Of a stretch of 21,122 nucleotides of DNA, positions 8,599-15,543 are shown in pieces. Each line of letters starts with the position of its first letter. The stretch's first letter is position 1. The notes beneath the pieces are model-generated. The model saw nothing but the letters and a program-made list of their open reading frames with translations, was not told the origin of the DNA and ran no database searches. A program made the position numbers and the translations under genes. The DNA is from an uncultured Solobacterium sp. (lineage in GTDB: Bacteria; Bacillota_I; Bacilli_A; Erysipelotrichales; Erysipelotrichaceae): the NCBI GenBank assembly GCA_900552125.1, contig URYK01000045.1, positions 1-21,122 of the forward strand, written 5' to 3'.

Positions 8599-8688
8599 TT
8601 AAATATGATTAATGAAATTCATTACCGTTGAAGCAATATCGTGCCATTGTTGCAATGTCATAAAGTGATAAATCAATGTGAAATACAT
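8599..8688 (-). CDS. 29-aa peptide under a class I quorum-sensing promoter, function unknown
   Basis: A short ORF, too small for usual gene calling, with good supporting signals: a class I direct-repeat promoter 40-100 bases upstream, a strong ribosome site (AAGGGAGTTTAGGAGA, ending 2 nt before the ATG) and the bidirectional terminator just past its stop. The product begins MYFTLIYHF and ends with an amphipathic-looking helix, WHDIASTVMNFINHI. It has no double-glycine leader and no signal peptide. An internal Met at residue 10 gives a 20-residue alternative. The tail is reminiscent of short leaderless amphipathic peptides such as delta-lysin/PSMs or leaderless bacteriocins, but I do not recognise a specific homologue. 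It could equally be a small immunity or regulatory peptide. Its promoter implies co-expression with the exporter and the bacteriocin. Confidence 0.6.
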   Translation of the reverse strand: MYFTLIYHFMTLQQWHDIASTVMNFINHI

Positions 8689-8725
8689 TTTCTCCTAAAC
8701 TCCCTTGTTAATAATTAACATTTCT

Positions 8726-8792
8726 ATTATGCTATAAAATCTTGTTTATAAACGCGAAAGTCATAAACGGTCAAAATTTAGTCGCGAATGGT
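8726..8792 (-). promoter_or_regulatory. Class I LytTR-box promoter for the 29-aa peptide gene
   Basis: On the minus strand: ACCATTCGCGAC (8792-8781), 9 nt, ACCGTTTATGAC (8771-8760), repeat spacing 21 bp. CGTTTA lies at 8754-8749 and the -10 CATAAT at 8731-8726, 28 nt past the box. It stands back-to-back with the plus-strand box at 8812. Confidence 0.8.
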
Positions 8793-8811
8793 AAAAAATT
8801 CAAAAAAACTT

Positions 8812-8878
8812 ACCGTTTACGACGAAAAAACGACTGTTTGCGACATTTACGTTTATTTGGCAAAATTTCTGATACAAT
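8812..8878 (+). promoter_or_regulatory. Class I LytTR-box promoter facing an ORF-less transcript
   Basis: ACCGTTTACGAC (8812-8823), 9 nt, ACTGTTTGCGAC (8833-8844), spacing 21 bp. CGTTTA follows at 8850-8855 and the -10 TACAAT at 8873-8878, 28 nt past the box. The unit is the reverse complement of TCGTAAACGGT, which fits the S. mutans ComE consensus TCBTAAAYSGT as I remember it. Confidence 0.82.
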
Positions 8879-8884
8879 AAAATA

Positions 8885-9078
8885 TGTCAGTCACATGACA
8901 TGTCATTTCCAGGAGATTTAAATGACAAAAGGACTTTAATCGTAGTGTTGCTAAGAAAGTCGTTGCAATGAAAGGGAAACCTTAGCTACTTGCGATACAT
9001 GGGAGAAACCTATCTTTGAAAATTCATCATCTATAAGATGATACAAAGAGAAAGTAGGCTATAAAGCTTACTTTTTTT
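8885..9078 (+). ncRNA. About 195-nt transcript from a class I promoter: small RNA or decayed peptide gene
   Basis: The promoter at 8812-8878 predicts a start near 8885. A fair ribosome site (CCAGGAG) precedes ATG at 8923, but the frame stops after five codons (MTKGL). A one-base shift just after this gives FNRSVAKKVVAMKGKP before another stop, so an old peptide gene may have been frameshifted. The transcript also has structure: a 7-bp hairpin ATCATCT/AGATGAT (9026-9042) and a terminator AAGTAGGC/GCTTACTT (9052-9073) with a T-run to 9078. A regulated non-coding RNA is therefore an equal alternative. Which of the two is right cannot be decided from one sequence. Confidence 0.4.
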
Positions 9079-9105
9079 ATTGATGCATACGCTTAGGTTG
9101 TAACA

Positions 9106-9207
9106 GTGAAAATATTTTTGGAAAAATACGGTTGGATTCTATCTATTATTGTAGTTACAGCTATGTGGGGCAAGATATGTTATTCTGCTAATTTTGAAGT
9201 TTGCTAA
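9106..9207 (+). CDS. Possible 33-aa single-pass membrane peptide
   Basis: A GTG-started frame encodes a peptide beginning KIFLEKYGWILSIIVVTAMW, with one clear hydrophobic segment (about residues 10-20) and two cysteines near the C-terminus. Support is weak: the ribosome site is poor (AGG at about 9095), it lies just beyond the terminator at 9052-9078, and it has no promoter of its own that I can see. Small membrane peptides are common in blp loci, and the shared terminator at 9240 follows it. It could also be a fragment or a chance frame. Confidence 0.3.
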   Translation: MKIFLEKYGWILSIIVVTAMWGKICYSANFEVC

Positions 9208-9239
9208 ATTTAAAGGAAAATAACTAAGAATATTTTATA

Positions 9240-9267
9240 AAAAACCAGCTAATTTAGCTGGCTTTTC
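9240..9267. terminator. Terminator after the exporter accessory gene
   Basis: CCAGCTA (9245-9251) pairs with TAGCTGG (9255-9261), flanked by A-rich and T-rich arms. On the minus strand it lies directly after the HlyD-like gene stop at 9268; on the plus strand it could end anything read through from 9106. Confidence 0.75.
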
Positions 9268-10647
9268 TTATTGAAAATCTTTTAAGAGTTTATCTTTGTA
9301 GTAGTTAAAGAATGTTTTTTTGCCGATAACACTGATGGTCTTGCCTTGTAAACCATATTTTAAATGAGTACTATCTTTTTTATCGACGTTTGCTCTTGCA
9401 GTGATTTCAAAGAAATTCCCGTCTTTAGTCTGGGTAGCAGAGTTTGCGATTTTATTGATTTTTCCTTTGATATTAATGGTCTGGTTGCTAATCTTTTCAA
9501 GAGTCAGACGCACAGTCTGTCCTTTTTTGAGTTGGCTTACATGAGTGGAGTCAACGTAATATCGAATAGCAATTTGTTGAGTTTTACTAATATCAGGATA
9601 GATTTCTGCAATTTGACTTCCTTGTGGAAGAAGAGTCTTCCCTTCAAATTCACTAGAAACATGTAAAATTCCATCTTCCTTAGCTTTTAAGATAGTATCA
9701 GATTTTGAAAGGCTTGTTTGGTCAAGTTGAGCTTGTAGGCTTTCTTTTTCTTGTGTTACTTGAGCTAATTGTGTTTCAGTTTGGGTTAATTCTTGCTGAC
9801 GAAGACTCTCAATTTGGCTGCTGGCGCTAGTATCATAACTTCCTGTTGAAAAGTTTGAAGCTGCTTGAGTCTGTAAACTTGAAATAGAGGAATTAATGTT
9901 ATCAATTTGCCCTTGAAGGTCTGCTAAAAACTGATTTTTAAGATTTTCTTTGCTACTGACATCATTACCAGTAAGAGCTTGACTTTGACTTAAGTAGCTA
10001 TTGAGAGTTGTTGTGTAAGGATTAGCACCAGAAATACTTGTCTGATTGCTCTGAATGGCATCTTTAACTTCTTGATATTGACTGGCTTGCGTTTGAAGTT
10101 CACCGATTTGTTTGTTCACTGCAGCATTTGCTCGGCTAACACCAGCTTCTTGTTTGGCAACAGAGTCGTTAGCTTGGGCAACCTGGGCTGTGATGGTTTT
10201 ACTTTGGCTAAGAAAACGATCAATAGTTGCAGCGCAACCAAATTCATCCTCACCTGTGAAAAGATTTTTTCCTTGGTTAAGACTTTCTTTCAAGGTATTC
10301 AAATCATTTTGTTTACGCTCATCACGCTCGATTTGAGTCTGGATAGCTTTTAATTGATTGTCTTCCATTTTGTCGGAGTATTTAACGAGCAAATTTCCTT
10401 TTTTGACCACTTTATTTTCTAAAAGTTGATTATCAATTACGGTGTTGTTACTTGTCGACTGTACGACGTCGATGATTTTTGTAGGACGAAGACTGCCAAC
10501 AGAGGTCACGGTGATTTCTTTTCTTCCTATTAAAGAGAACAATATTAAAAAAATCAAGAAAATTGTCATTGGAAGAACCAGAAGTGTTGCGAAATTATGA
10601 TAACGTCTGTGATAAAATTCAGCCGATTGAAATAATTTAGGATTCAT
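9268..10647 (-). CDS. Bacteriocin/pheromone exporter accessory protein (ComB/BlpB type, HlyD family)
   Basis: Membrane-fusion partner of the ABC exporter encoded just upstream, needed for secretion of double-glycine peptides. The 459-aa protein has a short cytosolic N-terminus, one membrane helix (about residues 21-42, LVLPMTIFLIFLILFSLI), then an extracellular part: a lipoyl/barrel half near 45-105, a long coiled coil (about 105-310, rich in Q, S and L heptads such as LAQVTQEKESLQAQLDQ), and a C-terminal barrel (about 310-440, with KAKEDGILHVSSEFEGK and YYVDSTHVSQLKKGQTV). Length and order match ComB/BlpB of streptococci. It starts 9 nt after the exporter stop behind AGGAGGAATC, so both are one operon under the class I box at 12838-12905. 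The frame is intact. Names vary between species (comB, blpB, nlmE). Confidence 0.92.
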   Translation of the reverse strand: MNPKLFQSAEFYHRRYHNFATLLVLPMTIFLIFLILFSLIGRKEITVTSVGSLRPTKIIDVVQSTSNNTVIDNQLLENKVVKKGNLLVKYSDKMEDNQLKAIQTQIERDERKQNDLNTLKESLNQGKNLFTGEDEFGCAATIDRFLSQSKTITAQVAQANDSVAKQEAGVSRANAAVNKQIGELQTQASQYQEVKDAIQSNQTSISGANPYTTTLNSYLSQSQALTGNDVSSKENLKNQFLADLQGQIDNINSSISSLQTQAASNFSTGSYDTSASSQIESLRQQELTQTETQLAQVTQEKESLQAQLDQTSLSKSDTILKAKEDGILHVSSEFEGKTLLPQGSQIAEIYPDISKTQQIAIRYYVDSTHVSQLKKGQTVRLTLEKISNQTINIKGKINKIANSATQTKDGNFFEITARANVDKKDSTHLKYGLQGKTISVIGKKTFFNYYKDKLLKDFQ

Positions 10648-10656
10648 GATTCCTCC

Positions 10657-12804
10657 TTAATGTTGAAATAGCTGAGCATAAAAGCCTTGATTTTTCATAA
10701 GTTGCTTATGATGTCCTTCTTCAACGATTTTCCCCTTATCAAGCACCAATACACGGTCTGATTGTTCTGCGATGCTCAAACGATGGGCTACGAAGATAAT
10801 AGTTTTGTCGGACATAGATAGTAAATTGTGGATAACTCGTTTTTCAGTTAGCACATCAAGTCCACTTGTTGCTTCATCTAAAATCAAAACAGGAGCTTTG
10901 GTGAGTAGAGCGCGCGCAATAGCAAGGCGCTGTTTTTGACCACCTGATAAACCAGCTCCATCTGAAAGTTCAGTGTGATAAGTCATCGGCATCGCTTCGA
11001 TGTCTGATCGAATTTCTGCAATTTCACAAGCTTTGATAATATCTTCCTGTGTGATATTGTCAGAAGCTCCCAAGGTTAGATTTTCTAAAATGCTTCCTGA
11101 GAAGACATAAGATTGCTGAGGCAAATAGTTGATATGTTGTCGAAGGATTTTTTTATCAATGGTTTTATAATCATAACCACCTAGGGTGATGTTTCCTTGG
11201 TTTGGGCTGTAAAAATTAACCATCATTTTTGCAAGGGTGGTTTTACCTGAACCGCTAACGCCGACTAGACTAACTTTTTCACCTTTCTTGATATGAAGTT
11301 TAATGTGACTAAGAGTATCGCGCCCAAAACCGTATTTATAGGAGACATCATCAAATACAATGTCACCTTTGAGAAAGTCTTTGTTGTTAAAGACTTCTTT
11401 ATTGTCAAATTCAGAAGAGACGAGATAGACTTCGTTAAGTCGATTATTGGCAACTTTAGCTGACTGCAATTTAGTCTGCAAATTAATAATATTTTCCATC
11501 GGATTTGTGAAGTAAGATAAGAGAGTGTTGTAGGTAATCAACTGCCCAACAGAAATTTTCCCTGTCATAACTAGATGTGAACCGTACCAAAGAATAGCGA
11601 CGTTTAAAATCAGCTGTGCTCCCTGTTTTAATGACGTTTGGATTGTTTCATATTTACTAAGAGTGAAACTTTTGTCCAAATAACCAACAAATTCACTATC
11701 GATATTGCGATAGCGAGTTTCTTCACTAGTGAGTGACTTGATGGTTTCAATTCCGTTGATATCTTCAATAATAGCAGAGCTGACCATGGAATTTGCTTGC
11801 ATGACGTCATGGTTCATACGCTCAAACGGCTTCATAAAAGCAAAGATGATAATGGCATAGATTGGAAGAGCAACTAGAGTGAGAAAGAATAATTTAGCAT
11901 TCTGCAGAATCAAAACACTTCCAACGATAATTAAAATACTGACATCTAAAAAGATAGAAAGAATAGTTGAAGCAAGCGCGTCGATAATAGAATTGGCGTC
12001 AGTAAATCGTGAAATAACTTCCCCAGTTCGTCTTGTCGCAAAAAACGACATGGGCAGTTCAAAAATATGACGGATATAAGATAAAATCACATCGATAGTC
12101 AAGCGTTGACTAAGAACAACCAGTAAGTATTGTTGTGAAAAGTTCATGATTTGTTGCATGATATAAGTGACAACCAGACCGATGGAAACAATGTTGAGTG
12201 TAGATTGCAGCTGGTTTGGAATGTACTCATCTAAAATGCCTTGCAGGTAGTAAGAACCAACAATATTGATAATCGTTACTAGTAAGCTAGCAAGAACGAT
12301 GTATGTTAAGAGGGCTTTTTGCTTGAAGATAATCGGCAAAAAACTACTCAAACCATTTTTCTTATCTTTGTGCGGTTTATATGTAGGAGCTGGCGCTAGA
12401 AAGATGGCAACACCAGTCCATTCCTTGGCAAAATCAGCTTTAGCCATTTTTATCACACCGACGCTTGGATCGGGGTCACCGATGATTAGAGAATCTTTTT
12501 TGACTTTGTAGACGACATAGTAATGTTGTAACTTGCCTTGCTTATTGACATGGACGATACAGGGATAAGGAATATCTGGCATTTCAAAAAGTTCCATATT
12601 TGCCTGAATGGCGCGTGTTTCAAAACCAATTTTCTTTGCCGCTTCGACGATTCCAAGAGCAGTTGTGCCTTCTTTACTAGTCTTAGCCAATTCTCTCAGG
12701 TGAGCAAGCGAAAAGTGCGAGCCATAGTGTTTAGCGACCGAAGCAAGAGCAGCCACCCCACAATCTCTCATATCAATCTGACTAACGTATTTATATCTCC
12801 ACAT
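10657..12804 (-). CDS. Peptidase-C39 ABC exporter for double-glycine peptides (ComA/BlpA/NlmT type)
   Basis: Cleaves leader peptides after Gly-Gly and pumps the mature bacteriocin or pheromone across the membrane. The 715-aa protein has all three modules. The C39 protease (1-140) has catalytic C15 in MRDCGVAAL, H94 in LQHYYVVY and D110 in IIGDPDP. The transmembrane domain (about 160-440) carries several hydrophobic helices. The ATPase (about 480-715) has Walker A GVSGSGKTT (515-523), signature LSGGQKQR (619-626), Walker B VLILDEATSGLD (639-650) and H-loop H674. The ribosome site is AGAAGGAATGG. Transcription starts from the class I box at 12838-12905, so export is induced together with its cargo. 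Likely substrates here are the bacteriocin at 13040 and the pheromone at 16887, both with matching GG leaders. Confidence 0.96.
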   Translation of the reverse strand: MWRYKYVSQIDMRDCGVAALASVAKHYGSHFSLAHLRELAKTSKEGTTALGIVEAAKKIGFETRAIQANMELFEMPDIPYPCIVHVNKQGKLQHYYVVYKVKKDSLIIGDPDPSVGVIKMAKADFAKEWTGVAIFLAPAPTYKPHKDKKNGLSSFLPIIFKQKALLTYIVLASLLVTIINIVGSYYLQGILDEYIPNQLQSTLNIVSIGLVVTYIMQQIMNFSQQYLLVVLSQRLTIDVILSYIRHIFELPMSFFATRRTGEVISRFTDANSIIDALASTILSIFLDVSILIIVGSVLILQNAKLFFLTLVALPIYAIIIFAFMKPFERMNHDVMQANSMVSSAIIEDINGIETIKSLTSEETRYRNIDSEFVGYLDKSFTLSKYETIQTSLKQGAQLILNVAILWYGSHLVMTGKISVGQLITYNTLLSYFTNPMENIINLQTKLQSAKVANNRLNEVYLVSSEFDNKEVFNNKDFLKGDIVFDDVSYKYGFGRDTLSHIKLHIKKGEKVSLVGVSGSGKTTLAKMMVNFYSPNQGNITLGGYDYKTIDKKILRQHINYLPQQSYVFSGSILENLTLGASDNITQEDIIKACEIAEIRSDIEAMPMTYHTELSDGAGLSGGQKQRLAIARALLTKAPVLILDEATSGLDVLTEKRVIHNLLSMSDKTIIFVAHRLSIAEQSDRVLVLDKGKIVEEGHHKQLMKNQGFYAQLFQH

Positions 12805-12837
12805 AAAACCATTCCTTCTAAAACAGAGTCAAAAGAT

Positions 12838-12905
12838 ATTATGCCACAAAATGAGTTGTCGTGAACACAAATGTCGTAAACGGTTAAAATTCAGTCGCGA
12901 ATGGT
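12838..12905 (-). promoter_or_regulatory. Class I LytTR-box promoter of the exporter operon
   Basis: On the minus strand: ACCATTCGCGAC (12905-12894), 9 nt, ACCGTTTACGAC (12884-12873), spacing 21 bp. TGTTCA takes the -35-like position and the -10 CATAAT is at 12843-12838, 29 nt past the box, one longer than in the other promoters. It is back-to-back with the bacteriocin promoter. Confidence 0.85.
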
Positions 12906-12925
12906 AAAAAATTTTTTGAAAAATT

Positions 12926-12992
12926 ACCGTTTACGATGAAAAAACAACCGTTTACGACATTTACGTTTATAAGCAAAATTTTATGCTAAACT
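12926..12992 (+). promoter_or_regulatory. Class I LytTR-box promoter of the bacteriocin gene
   Basis: ACCGTTTACGAT (12926-12937), 9 nt, ACCGTTTACGAC (12947-12958), spacing 21 bp. CGTTTA is at 12964-12969 and the -10 at 12987-12992 (TAAACT, with an upstream TG giving an extended -10), 28 nt past the box. Confidence 0.85.
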
Positions 12993-13039
12993 AAGAATTG
13001 TCAGTTGCAACGGCAAAATTATTTTTGGGAGGTATTCAA

Positions 13040-13273
13040 ATGAATACAAAAACTTTTGAACAATTTGATGTAATGACAGAGATTCAGCTTGCTGCAGTTG
13101 AAGGCGGGGGTATGGAATGGATTGGAGATGTATTGGGTGCTATAGGTAATGCTGCACATCCTGTTAACCCTGATCAAGTTGTAGCTCAATTAAATGGAAA
13201 GTATCCACGTCGTGGTCCTGTACATTATTGTGCTCCTGGAGGAACAGGTGGAACACCTAATGCTTGTAATTAA
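13040..13273 (+). CDS. Double-glycine-leader bacteriocin precursor with two cysteines
   Basis: Class II (unmodified) bacteriocin precursor, 77 aa. The ATG at 13040 is chosen over the upstream frame start at 12998 because GGGAGG (13027-13032) lies just before it and the leader then has normal length. The leader MNTKTFEQFDVMTEIQLAAVEGG (given here as two parts: MNTKTFEQFDVM and TEIQLAAVEGG) ends in Gly-Gly, with the hydrophobic leader pattern read by C39 exporters. The mature 54-aa part starts GMEWIGDVLGAIGNAAHP, containing one GxxxG (GDVLG), and ends with a polar Gly/Pro tail holding two cysteines 13 residues apart (HYCAPGG and PNACN), probably a disulfide. GxxxG suggests a two-peptide bacteriocin, but no partner precursor is visible, and the mature part is unusually poor in hydrophobic residues. 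I do not recognise a named homologue. Confidence 0.88.
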   Translation: MNTKTFEQFDVMTEIQLAAVEGGGMEWIGDVLGAIGNAAHPVNPDQVVAQLNGKYPRRGPVHYCAPGGTGGTPNACN

Positions 13274-13338
13274 TGAGGAATGATATTATTTTAAAGAGAA
13301 TCTAGAATTTTTTAGAAAAAGAAATATGGTATGTAATT

Positions 13339-13650
13339 ATGAAAGCATTATATAATGGTCGACTGTCTGACGTATGGGAAATAAGTAAGACGAATGTTCA
13401 ACCAGTATGGGTTCAGCAAGCTTTTAAACAAAACTATTTGAGATGGAATGATGATAAATTAGTAATTTCTATGAGTGGAATAAATCCGTCTATGAAGTTT
13501 AATTTAAAAATCAGTTTGTTTAGTTACCCTGGTTACGCCTCTTACCCTGTGGGATATATCGGGGATTTTTTAGATATTACTAACCATCGTGTTGTATCAA
13601 AAAAGCAATTTTATAAACATTATCAAATTATTGAGGAAGATTCTCTATAA
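13339..13650 (+). CDS. 103-aa protein downstream of the bacteriocin, candidate immunity protein
   Basis: A soluble-looking protein with no signal peptide or membrane segment. Notable parts are an N-terminal aromatic region (YNGRLSDVWEIS, QPVWVQQAF, NYLRWNDDKL) and a C-terminal GYIGDFLDITNHRVVSKKQF followed by YKHYQII, which resembles a short beta-rich motif seen in some phage-type small proteins. It lies 65 nt after the bacteriocin stop on the same strand and before the terminator at 13677, so it is probably in the same transcript. That position is where immunity genes usually sit, but the protein does not look like the helical-bundle immunity proteins encoded at 17537 and 17873. The ribosome site is poor (AAAGAAA). 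Immunity is inference from context only. Confidence 0.6.
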   Translation: MKALYNGRLSDVWEISKTNVQPVWVQQAFKQNYLRWNDDKLVISMSGINPSMKFNLKISLFSYPGYASYPVGYIGDFLDITNHRVVSKKQFYKHYQIIEEDSL

Positions 13651-13676
13651 TTATCATTTATATCTAAAACTATAGG

Positions 13677-13711
13677 TTAAAGCAGCACTATTAATTAGAG
13701 CTGCTTTAATT
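13677..13711 (+). terminator. Terminator of the bacteriocin transcript
   Basis: TTAAAGCAGC (13677-13686) and GCTGCTTTAA (13700-13709) form a 10-bp stem with a 13-nt loop, followed by TTATTTG. It lies 27 nt after the 103-aa ORF and separates it from the thioredoxin-like gene. Confidence 0.75.
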
Positions 13712-13839
13712 ATTTGATTAAATGGTGCTAATGTATTTTATTAAATTGGAAAGTATAAAATACTGGTTGAGAGTCGAGCTTTGTATGTTTTGGTTTCAAC
13801 CAGTTATATCTATCAGATTTTCTTTTAAAAGGAGACTTT

Positions 13840-14454
13840 ATGAAAAAGAGTATTTTAAAATCAACAATCTTACTATCTGCAAGTATTTTATCAATGGCAA
13901 CTGTTTCTGTCTTTGCTGATGATGAGCTTGTGCCTACAACTGCAGTGACAGAAGTTGCTAATCATTCTGTAGGAAATTCAGTTGAGCAGTCAAATGATGT
14001 TCAAGAGGCACAATCGAGTGCAACTAATTTAGAAGTATCAGATGAGGCAGAAGAGTCTGAAGTTACTATTCCACAGTATGAAGAAAACATCTCGGATTTT
14101 AATCAAGTTTCAATCACGGATGTATACTCTATGTTTAAAGAAGATGGCAAAGAGCACGTGATTTATATTGGACGTCCAACTTGTTATTATTGCCGTCAAT
14201 TTTCTTCAGAGTTAAAGGATTTTAATATTCTTTTGAATAATCGTCTGGAATATTATGATACAGACAGTCAGGATTTCGATGAAGCTGCCGCGAATTTCTT
14301 GTTTAAAACAGTTGGCATTCCAGGAACACCTACCATTATTCGTTTGCAAAATGGTCAAATTGTAAGTGCATGGATTGGTGGCGGTATTTCTGGGAAAGAA
14401 CTTTATGATTATCTCTTTAATGGGGAAATTCCAACAGTAATGAAAGGAAAATAA
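13840..14454 (+). CDS. Secreted thioredoxin-like bacteriocin accessory protein (Bta/PedC type)
   Basis: Extracytoplasmic thiol-disulfide protein, 204 aa. A signal peptide (MKKSILKSTILLSASILS, likely cleavage near VFADD at 24-26) is followed by a low-complexity acidic/Ser/Thr linker (about 27-85) and a thioredoxin fold. The redox motif is C115-Y-Y-C118 in IGRPTCYYCRQF, and the cis-proline is P164 in GIPGTPTII. Bta-type proteins are linked to bacteriocin production in streptococci and pediococci, probably through disulfide formation. The neighbouring bacteriocin has exactly two cysteines, so it is the obvious substrate; that is inference. The ribosome site is strong (AAAAGGAG). It is separated from the bacteriocin by a terminator and shows no class I or II box, so expression may be constitutive or by readthrough. 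Confidence 0.88.
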   Translation: MKKSILKSTILLSASILSMATVSVFADDELVPTTAVTEVANHSVGNSVEQSNDVQEAQSSATNLEVSDEAEESEVTIPQYEENISDFNQVSITDVYSMFKEDGKEHVIYIGRPTCYYCRQFSSELKDFNILLNNRLEYYDTDSQDFDEAAANFLFKTVGIPGTPTIIRLQNGQIVSAWIGGGISGKELYDYLFNGEIPTVMKGK

Positions 14455-14729
14455 TCTTAAAAATTTTTAACTAAATCAAGAAACTACCTGTTTTGTGAAA
14501 TTTTAGAATTAAAACAAATTGCATAGAAATAATGGTACAAAATTATTTGTAGTGATTTTGAAAGTTGCTAGTTTATGGTGCGTTGTATTTTATTGATAGA
14601 AATCATCGTCAGATGTATCATAGGTTTTCGGTAGTGTTTTTTTAGTTACTTTGCTATCTTTTTTTCGACGCTAAAAATAAATCTGATAGAGTTTGAATTT
14701 TTTGTACTTGGATCCTAATTGTGATATTC
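14455..14729. other. Intergenic stretch without a gene
   Basis: AT-rich sequence between the Bta-like gene and the first regulator. I see no supported ORF on either strand and no direct-repeat box. A small palindrome (TTAAAAATTTTTAA, about 14458-14471) is the only structure after the Bta stop. Confidence 0.5.
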
Positions 14730-14758
14730 TTGTCATTTTTATAAAATTTTTCTATAAT
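14730..14758 (+). promoter_or_regulatory. Sigma-A promoter for the first regulator/kinase operon
   Basis: TTGTCA (14730-14735), exactly 17 bp, TATAAT (14753-14758): nearly perfect consensus, about 50 nt before the regulator ATG. There is no class I or class II repeat here, so basal synthesis of this two-component pair seems constitutive. Confidence 0.8.
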
Positions 14759-14807
14759 GAGTGCGTTACTGTTTTTTAGGTAAAGGAAATTATTTAGGGA
14801 GAGATTT

Positions 14808-15539
14808 ATGTTAGATATTTTTATCCTTGAGGATAATATCACGCAACAATTTCGTATTGAGCGACAGATAGAGGCAATTATGAGAAAAAATAATTGGGCT
14901 TATCAGCACTTGGAAGCTTTTGCGGTATCTAAGGATATTATTGCAAGAGTATCTAAAGAAGATAGTCATCAGATTTTTTTTCTTGATTTAGAAATTAAAG
15001 GGGATGAAAAGCAAGGAATTGACGTGGCAAGAGCCATCCGTGAAAAGGATTCGACAGCTATTATTGTTTTTGTAACGACACATTTTGAATTTATGCTTTT
15101 AACTTATCATTCATTGGTTGGTGCGATTGATTTCATTGATAAAAATTTAAATGATGCAGCTTTTGAACAACGTTTAGAGTTATGCTTGAAGGAAGCTCTT
15201 AAGCATCAAAAAGGAAATTTAGGTGAGAATTCTTACCTTTTTGAAACTGCCAAGGCTAGAATTCGTGTAGCTTACGATGATATTTTATATTTTGAAACAT
15301 CGCCAACCGTTCACCGAGTGATTTTACACACAAAAACAGGTCAAACTGAATTTTACGGAACGATTGCGGAGGTTGCCAAATCAGATGAACGTCTGTTCAA
15401 ATGTCACCGCTCTTTTGTGATTAATGTAAATAATGTTGCTGAATTTGATAAAAGTACCCGAACAGCTTATTTTGCAAATGGCTCTTACTGCCAAGTCTCA
15501 CGAGACAAAGTCAAAAGCCTAATGGCAGAAATTAGGTGA
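14808..15539 (+). CDS. LytTR response regulator 1 (ComE/BlpR type)
   Basis: Cytosolic transcription regulator, 243 aa, phosphorylated by the partner kinase and then binding paired direct repeats in promoters. The receiver domain (1-120) has acidic residues E8/D9 (ILEDN), phospho-acceptor D60 (IFFLDLEIKGD) and K112 (DFIDKN). The LytTR DNA-binding domain (about 135-240) has ILYFETSPTVHRV, LFKCHRSFVINVNNV and a C-terminal SRDKVKSLMAEIR. The ribosome site is TAGGGAGAG. It overlaps closely with the kinase gene (5-nt gap), and the pheromone gene lies convergently after the kinase, the same layout as comE-comD-comC in S. mutans. It is a clear paralogue of the regulator at 20315. Whether it recognises the class I or the class II repeats cannot be read from the sequence; class I is my guess because most of the island uses it. 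Confidence 0.92.
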   Translation: MLDIFILEDNITQQFRIERQIEAIMRKNNWAYQHLEAFAVSKDIIARVSKEDSHQIFFLDLEIKGDEKQGIDVARAIREKDSTAIIVFVTTHFEFMLLTYHSLVGAIDFIDKNLNDAAFEQRLELCLKEALKHQKGNLGENSYLFETAKARIRVAYDDILYFETSPTVHRVILHTKTGQTEFYGTIAEVAKSDERLFKCHRSFVINVNNVAEFDKSTRTAYFANGSYCQVSRDKVKSLMAEIR

Positions 15540-15543
15540 GGGG

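Noticed and set aside
10072..10353. Plus-strand frames of 93 and 74 codons inside the HlyD-like gene
   Set aside because: They are antisense to a well-supported gene and lack start signals; shadows caused by its coiled-coil codon composition.
14654..14842. 62-codon minus-strand ORF overlapping the regulator 1 promoter
   Set aside because: It is AT-rich, lacks a ribosome site and runs over the promoter and start of regulator 1.
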